The notes under the pieces are model-generated. The model was not told the origin of the DNA and searched no databases. It saw only the letters and a list, made by a program, of their open reading frames with translations. A stretch of 64,000 nt of DNA, taken from assembly GCA_024644405.1 (NCBI GenBank), contig JAHELC010000038.1, positions 1-64,000 of the forward strand, given 5' to 3'. The stretch is from Nitrospinaceae bacterium. Its GTDB lineage: Bacteria; Nitrospinota; Nitrospinia; Nitrospinales; Nitrospinaceae. Below are positions 27,925 to 37,374 of this stretch, in pieces (the first letter of the stretch is position 1; each line of letters begins with the position of its first letter). Made by a program: the position numbers and the translations under genes.

Positions 27925-30561
27925 ATGCAGGTCATAACCACACATTTCAGCGCCGATTTTGATTGCATGGCCGCGATGGTGGCCGCGCATAAGTTGTATC
28001 CGCATTCCAAGATGGTGTTTTCCGGTTCCATGGAAAAACCCCTGCAGGATTATCTGAAAGCCCTCAACCCCCCCTTCCAGTTTTCCCGGATCAAGGATGT
28101 GGATCTGAATCAGGTCACCTGCCTGATCGTGGTGGACACCCAGGACCCGGAGCGCATCGGCATTTTCAAAAGTCTTCTCAATAAGGAAGACGTGGAAGTT
28201 CACGTCTACGACCATCATCTGGACGTGGCCAATCCCCTGAAGGCCGATCGGTCCGTGATCCGCAAACGCGGTTCTTCCGCCACCATTCTGTGTGAAGAGT
28301 TGAGTGAACGCGGCTTCGACTTGTCCCCCGAAGAATGCACTCTCATGGCTTTGGGCATTTACCAGGACACCCAATCCCTGACATCCGTGTCCACCACCCC
28401 GGAAGATTTTCATACGGTGGGTCGGTTGGTAGCCCAGGGCGCCGACTTGATAACGGTTGCCGGGTTCGTTGAAGCCCGTTTGAATGAAGAACAACTGGGA
28501 GTGATGAACGATTTGATCGAGAGCCTGGAAGTTCACAACTTCAACGGGGTGGATGTGGCGCTGAGTACCGCCTCGGTGGATACTTACGTCGGGGACCTGG
28601 CGGTGGTGGTGTCCCGGTTGATGGAACTGGAAAACCTGAACGTCGCGTTTGCCCTGATCCTCCTGGAGTCCCGGGTATATATAATCGGCCGCAGCCGGAC
28701 GGAGGAAATCAATGTGGCCCACATTGTGCGGAAATTCGGCGGCGGCGGACATGCCAATGCCGCGTCCGCCAGCTTGCGCGACCTTACCCTGATCCAGGCT
28801 CGGGAAAAACTCATATCCGTGTTGAGCGACAAGGTGGAACCGCTCAATCGCATCAAAGAGGTGATGCACTACCCGGTTATTTCCGTGAAAGCGGGAGACA
28901 CGCTCGAGCAAACCGAAAAAAAGATGACCCGGTTCAACCTGAACACCCTGCCGGTGCTTACCGGGAAAAAGCCCGTTGGTATCATCACCCGGCAGACGGT
29001 GGAAAAAGCCCTGCATCATAAAATGGCCCGGAACAAGACCGAAGAGGTGATGGCCCGTGAGTTTGCGGTCACCACGCCGGAGGCGTATTTCAATACCATC
29101 ATCCCGACGATCATCGAGGACAAGCAGAAGGTGGTGCCGGTGGTGAATCCCAAAACCGGTCAGCTCGTGGGAATCGTGAGCCGGGGGGATCTGCTGCGGA
29201 TTCTGCATCAGGATTTGTCGCGGTACTCGACCGGGACCTATGCGTCGTTGCTGGAGCGCGGTGAGGTGACTGTCAAGAACGTCAAAAGCATGATGGCCGA
29301 ACGCTTGCCCAAGGAAATCATGTCGCTGTTGAACACCGTCAAGAAGGTGGCCGATCGCCAGGGCGTGTCGGCCTACGTCGTAGGCGGATTCGTGCGCGAT
29401 CTGCTCCTGCGCATCGACAACTATGACATGGATATTGTGATCGAAGACGATGGCATCCAGTTTGCCCGGGCCCTCGGAAAAGAATTGAATGCCAAGGTGG
29501 TGAGCCATCAAAAATTCGGCACTTCGGTGATCTGCCTGCCGGACGGATCCAAGGTGGACGTGGCGACGGCACGAACCGAGTACTACAAGCACCCTGCGGC
29601 CCTGCCGACGGTGGAGATGAGTTCCATCAAGTCGGATTTGTTCCGCCGCGATTTCACCTTCAACAGCCTGGCCCTCAAGGTGAATGGCAAGGATGCGTTT
29701 GCCCTGCTCGACTTTTTCAAAGGTCAGCGGGACTTGAAGGACAAGGTGGTTCGGGTGCTCCACAATCTGAGTTTCGTCGAAGACCCTTCCCGCGCGTTTC
29801 GCGCCATCCGCTTCGAACAGCGGCTGGGATTCCGCATCGGCAAGCAGACCGAATCGTTTATCAAGCACGCAGTAAAGAAAAAGTTCATCGAGAAGTTGAG
29901 CGGCGCCCGACTCTACAACGAGCTGGTGTTGATCCTGAAGGAGCCCAATCCGCTGAACTGTCTGCGGCGGATGAAAGAGCTGGACCTGCTCCAGTTTATT
30001 CACCCCAAGGTGTTGAAGCACAAGAAGGATTTTGAAGTGATCGAACGGGTGCAGGAGGTGTTCTCCCTTTCCCGGATCGTGCATCTCGTGCAGGATTGCG
30101 ACGAGGGGTATGTCTACCTGCTGGCGATGCTGTATTCCCTCGACGGCCGGGAAATTTCGCGGGCCGCAACAAAACTCCACCTGTCGCTGAAACAGCGGCG
30201 GCGGATTCGGGAGGACCTGGATCACTGCAAATCGCGGCTCAAAACTTTTAAGAAGAAATCCAAACTTCAACCCAGCGAAATATACAATCTGCTGTCCGAG
30301 CTTTCGCCTGAAGCGGTGTTGTTGCTGATGGCGGTTTCCGGGAGCGAGCAGATCAATAAACACATTTTGCTTTTTTTCACCGAGTATCACGACTCGGCCC
30401 GGTTGTCGCTCACCGGCGACGATTTGATTCACATGGGCATTAAGCCAGGCCCGGTGTTCAAGACGGTGTTTAAAACCCTCCGGGACGCGCGGGTCAACGG
30501 CCTCATCCATTCGCGGGAAGAAGAAGTAACGCTGGTGCAGAACCGTTTTCTGGGCGCGTAA
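27925..30561 (+). CDS. DHH-DHHA1/CBS/CCA nucleotidyltransferase fusion
   Basis: 878 residues from ATG at 27925; the frame extends to 27859, but that part is palindromic repeat. The N-terminal DHH phosphoesterase has D at 10-12, YDHH at 95-98 and GGGGHANAAS near 272. Next come two CBS domains near 310-440 (MHYPVISVKAGDTLEQ, VMAREFAVTTPEAYF), then a class II poly(A)/CCA polymerase domain with GGFVRD at 487, the metal pair D501 and D503 in DMDIVIEDD, and HFRRDF-like SDLFRRDFTFNSL. Such fusions in deep-branching bacteria add part of the tRNA CCA end and may also cleave oligonucleotides. Which nucleotides it adds is not decidable here. Confidence 0.88.
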   Translation: MQVITTHFSADFDCMAAMVAAHKLYPHSKMVFSGSMEKPLQDYLKALNPPFQFSRIKDVDLNQVTCLIVVDTQDPERIGIFKSLLNKEDVEVHVYDHHLDVANPLKADRSVIRKRGSSATILCEELSERGFDLSPEECTLMALGIYQDTQSLTSVSTTPEDFHTVGRLVAQGADLITVAGFVEARLNEEQLGVMNDLIESLEVHNFNGVDVALSTASVDTYVGDLAVVVSRLMELENLNVAFALILLESRVYIIGRSRTEEINVAHIVRKFGGGGHANAASASLRDLTLIQAREKLISVLSDKVEPLNRIKEVMHYPVISVKAGDTLEQTEKKMTRFNLNTLPVLTGKKPVGIITRQTVEKALHHKMARNKTEEVMAREFAVTTPEAYFNTIIPTIIEDKQKVVPVVNPKTGQLVGIVSRGDLLRILHQDLSRYSTGTYASLLERGEVTVKNVKSMMAERLPKEIMSLLNTVKKVADRQGVSAYVVGGFVRDLLLRIDNYDMDIVIEDDGIQFARALGKELNAKVVSHQKFGTSVICLPDGSKVDVATARTEYYKHPAALPTVEMSSIKSDLFRRDFTFNSLALKVNGKDAFALLDFFKGQRDLKDKVVRVLHNLSFVEDPSRAFRAIRFEQRLGFRIGKQTESFIKHAVKKKFIEKLSGARLYNELVLILKEPNPLNCLRRMKELDLLQFIHPKVLKHKKDFEVIERVQEVFSLSRIVHLVQDCDEGYVYLLAMLYSLDGREISRAATKLHLSLKQRRRIREDLDHCKSRLKTFKKKSKLQPSEIYNLLSELSPEAVLLLMAVSGSEQINKHILLFFTEYHDSARLSLTGDDLIHMGIKPGPVFKTVFKTLRDARVNGLIHSREEEVTLVQNRFLGA

Positions 30562-30607
30562 GCTCCCGGTGGTAACTTTCCTTTAGCTGAAAACCAGGGG
30601 TTTCCTC

Positions 30608-31945
30608 ATGCCGGACTTTCAAAAGATTCTCGACCGGTTTTTCAGCATCAGCGAAAACCAGAGCACAGTGGGCACCGAAGTGCGGGCGGGACTGGTCACG
30701 TTTCTGACCGCGTCGTACATCATCTTCGTGCAGCCGGCCATCATGGTGCAGGCGGGAATGGATTTCGGCGCGGTGATGACCGCCACCTGCATTGCTTCCG
30801 CCATCGGTTGTCTCATCATGGGACTGTGGGCGAATTACCCGATCGCCCTGGCGCCGGGGATGGGCATCAATTTTTATTTTACGTTCAGTGTGGTGCTGGG
30901 GCAGGGCATCAGTTGGCAGGTGGCGCTGGGCGCGGTGTTCCTTTCGGGAATCGGCCTGATCCTGCTCACCCTCCTTCGATTCCGCGAAGTCATCATCAAC
31001 AGTATCCCGGATGACCTGAAAATCGGTATCGCCGTCGGCATCGGCCTGTTCATCGCTTTCATCGGCTTGGTGCAGGGAGGACTGGTGAAGGATCATCCGG
31101 GTACACTCGTGCAACTCGGGTCCCTGAAGAGCCTGCCCGCCCTGTTTACTATCAGTGGAGTGATCCTGATCGCCACCCTCCTGCAACGAAAAGTGAAGGG
31201 CGCCATTTTGATCGGCATGGTTGTCATGGCGGTTCTCGGACTTCCTCTGGGGCTGGTTCAGTACCAGGGCCTGTTGTCGGCGCCGCCCAGCCTCGGCCCG
31301 ACCTGGATGCAGCTTGATATTATGGGAGCTCTGGATCTGGGACTGCTCACCATCGCCGGAGTGTTCCTGTTCGTGGATCTGTTCGACACCGCCGGGACGC
31401 TGGTGGGGGTGGGGCATCAGGGAGGATTTTTGAAGGACGGCAAACTACCGCGGGCCCGCAAGGCGCTGATGCCCGATTCGGTGGGCACCACCGCCGGCGC
31501 TATGCTCGGCACCTCGACGGTCACCTGTTACATCGAAAGCGCCGCCGGCGTGGCGGAAGGGGGACGCACCGGTCTCGCCAGCGTGGTCACGGCTCTGTTG
31601 TTTCTTTTGGCATTGTTGTTTTCGCCGCTGGCCCGCATGATCGGCGGCGGCTATTCCCCCACGGAGGGGGTCACGCTGTATCCCATCACCGCCCCGGTGC
31701 TGATCATCGTCGGCAGCATGATGGCGGCCAATGTCGCCCGCATTCGCTGGGGGCAGTGGGACGATTCCCTTCCCGCGTTCCTGATTCTCATCGGCATGCC
31801 GCTGACCTACAGCATCGCCGACGGCATGGCGTTGGGATTCATCGCTTATCCGGTGATCAAACTCCTGTGCGGCAAGGTTCGGGAGGTGCACTGGTGCATG
31901 TGGGTTATCGCCCTGTTGTTTGTAGCGCGTTACCTGACCCTCTAA
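30608..31945 (+). CDS. NCS2 permease, AzgA/GhxP-like purine transporter
   Basis: A membrane protein of 445 residues with about 13 hydrophobic segments. Motifs of the AzgA branch: TFLTASYIIFVQPAIM near 30-45, LAPGMGINFYFTF near 77-90, VDLFDTAGTLVGV near 258, GTSTVTCYIESAAGVAEGGRTGL near 302. It imports adenine, guanine or hypoxanthine with protons; the exact base cannot be told. The gap of 46 bases from the CCA-type gene leaves no room for a riboswitch, so they are likely one transcript. No typical purine riboswitch was seen. Confidence 0.9.
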   Translation: MPDFQKILDRFFSISENQSTVGTEVRAGLVTFLTASYIIFVQPAIMVQAGMDFGAVMTATCIASAIGCLIMGLWANYPIALAPGMGINFYFTFSVVLGQGISWQVALGAVFLSGIGLILLTLLRFREVIINSIPDDLKIGIAVGIGLFIAFIGLVQGGLVKDHPGTLVQLGSLKSLPALFTISGVILIATLLQRKVKGAILIGMVVMAVLGLPLGLVQYQGLLSAPPSLGPTWMQLDIMGALDLGLLTIAGVFLFVDLFDTAGTLVGVGHQGGFLKDGKLPRARKALMPDSVGTTAGAMLGTSTVTCYIESAAGVAEGGRTGLASVVTALLFLLALLFSPLARMIGGGYSPTEGVTLYPITAPVLIIVGSMMAANVARIRWGQWDDSLPAFLILIGMPLTYSIADGMALGFIAYPVIKLLCGKVREVHWCMWVIALLFVARYLTL

Positions 31946-32083
31946 TTTTCGGGCGCCAAACCGCCCTTCGACCTGTGGTATACTTCCCCAAATAACCGAT
32001 TATCTTAAGAATCTGCCACCCATTAGCGAGGGAGGCAACTTGCTGACAGTTAACGGCAAGCGATGAAGGAAGGGAATTAACTT

Positions 32084-32611
32084 GTGGCCAGTACTGAATA
32101 TTTGATCAAACAGTTTCTCAGTCCGGACAAACGGAGTCTGGACCTCAGCAATTATAACCTGGGCGACAAGGGTGCCCGGGAGATCACCGAGTCGCCCCAA
32201 TTGAAGCGCGGCAAACTGCGGTCGCTGCGCCTGCCCAACAACAGCATCAGCGATGAGGGCGCGAAGGATATCGCCAACTGCGAGCATTTCAAGAACCTGA
32301 CCGAACTCGATCTGTACGGCAACGTGATCAGCGACGACGGGGTGAGGGCGATTGCGACGTCACCTCATTTTGCCAAGCTGAAAAAGCTGGGGTTGTACGG
32401 CAATCTGATCGAGGACGAGGGAGCCATCGCTATTGCCGAATCCGAAGTGCTGAACAAGGTCACCCACCTCTACATCAGCGCCAACCGCGTGCGGCGCGAG
32501 GGCATCGAGGCGTTGAAAAAGGCGAAGTGCCGGACCCGCTTGTGCCACCTGTTTGTCGACGACCTTGACGAATTCGAGTATGCCGAACCCGAAGACGATG
32601 ACGAGGATTAA
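32084..32611 (+). CDS. Leucine-rich repeat protein, cytoplasmic
   Basis: 175 residues from GTG (ribosome site GAAGGAAGGG). Four or five LRR units of the ribonuclease-inhibitor type (LxLxxNxIxDEGAKxIA) in residues 20-150. The tail is very acidic (EYAEPEDDDED). No signal peptide. Probably a protein-protein interaction scaffold. The next gene starts three bases downstream, encodes a similar repeat and has a signal peptide, so the pair may be an inside/outside duplicate. Confidence 0.75.
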   Translation: MASTEYLIKQFLSPDKRSLDLSNYNLGDKGAREITESPQLKRGKLRSLRLPNNSISDEGAKDIANCEHFKNLTELDLYGNVISDDGVRAIATSPHFAKLKKLGLYGNLIEDEGAIAIAESEVLNKVTHLYISANRVRREGIEALKKAKCRTRLCHLFVDDLDEFEYAEPEDDDED

Positions 32612-32614
32612 CCG

Positions 32615-33199
32615 TTGACCCGCCAGAGAAAACTACTTCCCAACCTGATAACGGTCGCGCTGATCCTGTTAATTCCTTGGACGGGCGCTCAGGCGCAGTT
32701 TTTTGACCAGAAAGATGTGTTCGACCAGTCGGAGTTGGATTACGAAAAAGTTTTCAAGGAAGGATTGTCGGCGAACGGCAAAACTTTGAACCTTTCCGGA
32801 AAGAAAATCGGAGACAAGGGTGTTAAAATTCTACTTGCACAAACCTTCCTTGAAAAAGTCACCAAACTGGATTTGCGTTACAACAAAATTTCGGAAAAAG
32901 GGGCGAAGCTGATGGCCGCCTCCAAAGCCTTCGGCAAACTCAAGTCGCTGGAATTGAAACACAATTATCTGCTGGACAACGGAAGCGTGGCGCTGGCGCA
33001 ATCGGGGGGATTCCCTGTATTGGAAAAATTGAGTCTGGGATGGAATGAGATTCGGGATGCCGGGGCGCTGGCGTTTGCCAAAACCAAAACTTTTCCCAAA
33101 TTGAAGAAGCTGGACCTGCGCGGAAACTTTCTGGCCGACGAGACCAAGAACACCCTCAAAAAAGATTTGGCTCACCTGAAATCGCTGAAACTGTTTTAA
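32615..33199 (+). CDS. Secreted leucine-rich repeat protein
   Basis: 194 residues starting at TTG three bases after the upstream stop (coupled). A signal peptide (NLITVALILLIPWTGAQA) is followed by five LRR units (NLSGKKIGDKGVKIL, LDLRYNKISEKGAKLM, LELKHNYLLDNGSVALA, LSLGWNEIRDAGALAFA, LDLRGNFLADE). Likely periplasmic or surface protein that binds other proteins. Related to the preceding cytoplasmic LRR protein by repeat type. Confidence 0.75.
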   Translation: MTRQRKLLPNLITVALILLIPWTGAQAQFFDQKDVFDQSELDYEKVFKEGLSANGKTLNLSGKKIGDKGVKILLAQTFLEKVTKLDLRYNKISEKGAKLMAASKAFGKLKSLELKHNYLLDNGSVALAQSGGFPVLEKLSLGWNEIRDAGALAFAKTKTFPKLKKLDLRGNFLADETKNTLKKDLAHLKSLKLF

Positions 33200-33220
33200 G
33201 GAAGGAATAGAACAAACCGT

Positions 33221-33463
33221 TTACAGCTTGACGATTCCCGTGTCTTCATCAAATGTATAAATTTCCCCCTCGGGCGCCCGGAAGGTGATCTCTTTAACCT
33301 CCCAGATATGTTTCTTTTTGATATCCGCTTCGGCGGCATGAAACCGGCCGTTGGCCTCCCTCTGCAACAACATGAATTTATTGGAATCGTTGCACACAAT
33401 CTGCCATTCATAGAAGTCGCTCTGGACGATTCCCTTGTCGTAATCGATGTTGATGATATTCAT
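33221..33463 (-). CDS. Hypothetical protein, 80 residues
   Basis: A small soluble protein with alternating beta strands (IVQSDFYEWQIVCND, KFMLLQREANGRFH, HIWEVKEITFRAPEGEIYTFD). AGGGAG lies about ten bases before the ATG. No family recognised. It starts 46 bases after the S41 protease stop in the same direction and may be the last gene of that operon. Confidence 0.55.
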   Translation of the reverse strand: MNIINIDYDKGIVQSDFYEWQIVCNDSNKFMLLQREANGRFHAAEADIKKKHIWEVKEITFRAPEGEIYTFDEDTGIVKL

Positions 33464-33509
33464 TCCTGCATCACTCCCTGTTTCAATCTGCTGTTTTTTG
33501 GTTTAAGGA

Positions 33510-35084
33510 TCAATAATGGTGCATGCCTTTTGCCAGTTCCCGGGCTTTGGCCAGGGCGTGGCTCTTGGTCGGTTGGGGCGGATTGTTGATCGCCATTTTG
33601 GCAAACGCGACTAGCAGATCGGTATCGTCGTTGATGGATTCACCCCGTTTTTTGAGGAATTTCTGAAGTTCCGATTCTTTCACGACAATCGGTTTGACCA
33701 CCGGGGTTTTAGCGTCCTGGGACTTGCCGGAGGGAGTGTCATTGGGCAGGCCGGTAATATCCCGCTCGATTTGAATTTCAGGAACGATGCCGTGGACGGT
33801 AATGTCGATACCCGAGGGGGTGTAATATTTGGACGTGGTGAGGCGCAGGCCGGACGAATCGCTCATGCGGAAAATGGTCTGCACCGATCCCTTGCCGTAA
33901 GAGCGCTCTCCCAGGATCAATGCTTTGCCGGCGTCTTTGAGAGAACCCGAGACGATTTCCGATGCGCTGGCGCTGTGGTTGTTGATCAAAACCGCCAACG
34001 GTTTTTTGCTCCAGCGGTCGTCGTACACGGACTCGTATTGTTGCGTATCATAGCGGTCACGTCCCTGAGTGTATACCACCAGCTGACCTTCCTCAAGAAA
34101 GTGGCTGACGACTTTGACCGATTGACCCAGCAGTCCGCCGGGGTTGTCCCGGAGGTCGAGGATGAATGCCTGGACCCCGTCTTTTTCCCCTTTTTCGAGG
34201 GCTTCTTCCAACTGGTCATTGGTTTGCTTGGAAAAACTGCTGATGCTGATGTAACCCGTTTGGTCCCCGAGGTATTTATATTGCACCGTTTCGATGGAAA
34301 TGATTTCCCGGGTGAGCGTGGTGAGCTGAGTGACTTTGGTGGAAGGCCGGAAGATATCGATGTCGACCTGGGTATTGGGGTAGCCCCGGAGTTTCGCCGC
34401 CAACTCATGAATCTGCATTCCCTTGATTTCCTGCCCGTCCACCCGGGTGATGATGTCCTGCGGAAGAACTCCCGCTCGCGCGGAAGGCGAGTCTTTCAAC
34501 ACACGCACCACGGTCAACCGGTTGTCCACCAATGTGATGACCATACCCACTCCGCCGTATTGACCTTCGGTATCTCTCATGGACGCCTCAAATTCTTCCT
34601 TGTCCATATAAAGCGAATAGGGGTCCAGGGAATCCATCAACCCGTCGATGCCGGCCTTTTCCAGATCCTTTTTTTTAATCTTACCTTTGAGCTCCCGATT
34701 GATGAACTCATAAACTCCCTGCAGGGCCTGCATGTTCTCATTTTTGTTGAAGCTCAACCGGTAGCTGAATTTCTTCCCATTGACTTCGAGGGTCTTGCCC
34801 GAATTTACGGAAGTCACGGTGAGGTTTTCTTTTTCCACCATTTTCACCATGGCGTCGATTGCGGCGGTGAACAGTTTTTTGAAATCCGGTGGGTAAACGT
34901 AGTTGTCGGCCACCAGTTCCAGGACTTCGTCGAAGACGTCCAGATCGTCATCGAAGAAACCGGCGTAAGCGGGTTGGGCCTGGAAGGGACCGGTGGATTG
35001 AAACCCAATCGGACTGACCAGGAAATAGGCCAGGAGAACGAAGCTCGTCCCCATTAAAAGTTTTAAGTTGAGTTTTCTTCGCAT
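33510..35084 (-). CDS. S41-family C-terminal processing peptidase
   Basis: 524 residues with a signal peptide or anchor (9-27). An N-terminal helical domain is followed by PDZ near 160-240 (YGGVGMVITLVDNRLTVVRVLKDSPSARAGVLPQD) and the S41 catalytic domain with nucleophile serine in NHSASASEIVSG and lysine in SYGKGSVQ. It trims or degrades periplasmic proteins from their C-termini, like CtpA/Prc. The C-terminal extension of about 100 residues carries proline- and lysine-rich linkers. It follows the DsbA-like gene by ten bases. Confidence 0.93.
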   Translation of the reverse strand: MRRKLNLKLLMGTSFVLLAYFLVSPIGFQSTGPFQAQPAYAGFFDDDLDVFDEVLELVADNYVYPPDFKKLFTAAIDAMVKMVEKENLTVTSVNSGKTLEVNGKKFSYRLSFNKNENMQALQGVYEFINRELKGKIKKKDLEKAGIDGLMDSLDPYSLYMDKEEFEASMRDTEGQYGGVGMVITLVDNRLTVVRVLKDSPSARAGVLPQDIITRVDGQEIKGMQIHELAAKLRGYPNTQVDIDIFRPSTKVTQLTTLTREIISIETVQYKYLGDQTGYISISSFSKQTNDQLEEALEKGEKDGVQAFILDLRDNPGGLLGQSVKVVSHFLEEGQLVVYTQGRDRYDTQQYESVYDDRWSKKPLAVLINNHSASASEIVSGSLKDAGKALILGERSYGKGSVQTIFRMSDSSGLRLTTSKYYTPSGIDITVHGIVPEIQIERDITGLPNDTPSGKSQDAKTPVVKPIVVKESELQKFLKKRGESINDDTDLLVAFAKMAINNPPQPTKSHALAKARELAKGMHHY

Positions 35085-35094
35085 GGTTGCAGGG

Positions 35095-35763
35095 TCAGGG
35101 TTTCAAAATGCTGTCAAAAATTACTTCCAGATTGTCCGTCATCAGGTCCACACTACCGCCGGAAATACTCGGAGTCACTCGCAGGGTCTTGTTGATAATG
35201 ACCGTCGGCGTTTCATTGGCTTTGTATTGTTGGGCCAGTGCCAGCGAATTTTGAACCTTGGTTTTTATGGCGGGCGATTGCATGCCCTGCATCATTTCTT
35301 GCTCAATGCCGTAATCCCGGGCCAGGAGTTTGATGACGCGGGGTTGGAAAATATTGACGTTCAACTGAAAATTGGTGTCAAACAGTTCCTGGGTGAATTT
35401 TTTTTCCACTCCCTGTTCGTCCGAAATATAAAATGCCATCGCCGGGTAAGGGGTCTGTTGCCCCCAATAGATGGGAGACTTCTTGTGCAGGAGTTTGCCC
35501 TTGTATTTTTTGTGGAGCCGCTCGGAAGTTTGCAGAAACTTATAGCAGTGGCCGCAGGAATAATTGAAAAACTCGACCATTTCAATCTGCCGCGCCCCTT
35601 TGAGCCCGTCCGCCTTGCCCACCAGTTGGTACTTGCCTTCGATTCCAGGAACCTGGTCCAGTTTTACCTCCGGGCGCTGGCCTTTTTCAGCGGATATCGC
35701 CACGGTCCCGGGGGTCGGGAATGCGAGTAATATACATAAAATGAACGCTGTAGCGTATCTCAT
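35095..35763 (-). CDS. DsbA-like thiol:disulfide interchange protein
   Basis: 222 residues from ATG at 35763, where GGGAG precedes it; the longer open frame upstream is arginine-rich noise. Signal peptide 1-25, active site FFNYSCGHCYKF with C70 and C73, cis-proline in NETPTVII. The CGHC form is that of oxidising periplasmic DsbA. It oxidises cysteine pairs in exported proteins, probably with a DsbB not seen here. Ten bases upstream of the S41 protease and 80 bases after the cytochrome gene, all in one direction. Confidence 0.9.
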   Translation of the reverse strand: MRYATAFILCILLAFPTPGTVAISAEKGQRPEVKLDQVPGIEGKYQLVGKADGLKGARQIEMVEFFNYSCGHCYKFLQTSERLHKKYKGKLLHKKSPIYWGQQTPYPAMAFYISDEQGVEKKFTQELFDTNFQLNVNIFQPRVIKLLARDYGIEQEMMQGMQSPAIKTKVQNSLALAQQYKANETPTVIINKTLRVTPSISGGSVDLMTDNLEVIFDSILKP

Positions 35764-35843
35764 GGAAACTCCCAATAAGATTGAATGTCCATCTATTATA
35801 GGTGAAAAGGGGGCCCTTGTGCCATCCCTTCGACCGGAAAATT

Positions 35844-37178
35844 TCAGTGGCGAATCCGCGGCCAATACCGGCCAAAATTGAACTTCGGGCTGTGTTTTTT
35901 GACATGGCATTGACCGCACGCCGCGTTGGCCTCTTCCGCGAACCCTCCTTGCGGGTTCTGGGTATGCTCCAGTCGCGCCCCGTGGCACATTTCGCATTGC
36001 ACGTTCTTGAGTTCCGGCGTGTCGATTTCGCTGATGAATCCGCCCGGCTGGCCGAAGCCGGTGGTGTGGCAGGCCAGACACTCCGGATCGAACGCTTTGT
36101 TCACTTCCTGAAGCGCCGCATACGCCCGGCCGTGTCCCGTTTTCGACCAGATGTCATGTTCCTTCGCGTGACAGGTCAGGCAGGTCTGGTCGGTCGCGTA
36201 CACCCGGTTCTGTTTTTGCCTGCGCTTGGCGGCCAGGGTGGCCATGAACAATTCTTCCACTTCCGCGTTGTACGCGTCGTAGAGTTGTGTCATTTCGGGA
36301 TCCATGGGGGCTTTGGATCCCAGTCGAACCATTTTCTGCTGGAACGTTTTTCCGCCGTCCGGATGGATACGAACCCGCAACTCCCCCATTTTTTGTCCCA
36401 GCGGGCCGGGTTGAACGAATATTTTCCCTTCTCTTTCGACCGGAGTCATATCGATCACATCGTTATCTGTTTCTATGTGACCGTTGATGACGACATCGAC
36501 ACCGGCAACGCCCAGAAACGACAGACCTTTTGCGCGCGGCATGTGGGTGAGGACCACGACCAGGTCCGGCGAAACGCTTTTGCGAACGGCGTCGATCTGT
36601 TGCTGTAACGCCGTCCGGGGATCGGTCAGTTTGATGTTGGAGTCGGAAGACGCATAAAACAGGTCGGGATCGGCCACCGCGGTGATGAACACTTTCAAAC
36701 CGTTGGCCAGCACCCGGGTCCGTGAAGGCGGCAGGGTGAGTCCCTCCAGGTGCAAGTTGGCGGCCACCCACGGGATATTTTGTATGTCCTTGAGGAACCC
36801 GTTGCCGTACAGCAGGTCCTTGTCGCCCAGGGTGATGGCGTCGTAGTTCATCCGCGCCAGGGCTTTCATCAGGGTCTGTGCCTTGAGCTTGCCCTGCCGG
36901 GTCGATCCCTTGAAGTTGTCTCCCAGATCGACCCGCAGTGTGTTGGGTTCCTTCACCTGTTTCAGATAACTCATCCGTCGCTCAATACCGCCCTGGTCTT
37001 CCTCCTTGTCACAGCCGCAGGGTTTGAGCTCGCCCAGCGCGTTTCCCGAGTAGACGATGAGCACCTCCCCGGATCGGGAAGGGGGGGTATCGGGAAGCGG
37101 GGTACAGCCCGTTAGGAGCGTTAATAGCAGGCCTGTGGTTGTTCTCAGAATTTTTGTGTTTCGGTGATGTCGGCGCAA
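35844..37178 (-). CDS. Lipoprotein fusion: metallophosphatase plus tetraheme cytochrome
   Basis: A frame open to 37211 (455 residues). TTG at 37178 is preferred because AGAGGA stands upstream and it gives a lipoprotein signal with lipobox LLTGC (C25). Residues 38-300 resemble the UshA/5'-nucleotidase metallophosphatase fold (VLIVYSGNALGELKPCGC, LRVDLGDNF, YDAITLGDKDLL, GVDVVINGHIE). The C-terminal 110 residues hold four CxxCH heme motifs (CLTCH, CLACH, CEMCH, CGQCH) with spacing like cytochrome c554. It is probably held at the outer face of a membrane and carries electrons. Whether the phosphatase part is active is unknown. Confidence 0.85.
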   Translation of the reverse strand: MRRHHRNTKILRTTTGLLLTLLTGCTPLPDTPPSRSGEVLIVYSGNALGELKPCGCDKEEDQGGIERRMSYLKQVKEPNTLRVDLGDNFKGSTRQGKLKAQTLMKALARMNYDAITLGDKDLLYGNGFLKDIQNIPWVAANLHLEGLTLPPSRTRVLANGLKVFITAVADPDLFYASSDSNIKLTDPRTALQQQIDAVRKSVSPDLVVVLTHMPRAKGLSFLGVAGVDVVINGHIETDNDVIDMTPVEREGKIFVQPGPLGQKMGELRVRIHPDGGKTFQQKMVRLGSKAPMDPEMTQLYDAYNAEVEELFMATLAAKRRQKQNRVYATDQTCLTCHAKEHDIWSKTGHGRAYAALQEVNKAFDPECLACHTTGFGQPGGFISEIDTPELKNVQCEMCHGARLEHTQNPQGGFAEEANAACGQCHVKKHSPKFNFGRYWPRIRH

Positions 37179-37374
37179 GGGGTCGTCCTCTGCGTAAAGT
37201 CCCTGGATCAATGTTTCTATAATTTTACATCATGGACCCGGCATTGGGAAATGAAAGAGAGTTGGAGAAAACGGCTGTAATTCGTGGTCATTGGTTTCTT
37301 TTGAAAGCAAAAGAAGTTACTATAGACAAACCAAGCATTGCACGTCTTCAAGCCTCATTCCCTATGTGAGGACC

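Noticed and set aside
27916-30510. Minus-strand open frame of 864 codons opposite the DHH-CBS-CCA gene
   Set aside because: Shadow frame: low-complexity His/Gln/Asp translation, no motif, and a well-supported gene on the other strand.
30562-30607. Purine riboswitch before the NCS2 permease
   Set aside because: Only 46 bases are available and no conserved riboswitch core is present.
33771-35057. Plus-strand open frame of 428 codons opposite the S41 protease
   Set aside because: Mirror of the protease coding strand with no domain or ribosome site.
35764-36081. N-terminal extension of the DsbA-like frame
   Set aside because: Arg/Pro-rich text overlapping the cytochrome gene. The ATG at 35763 has a ribosome site and a signal peptide.
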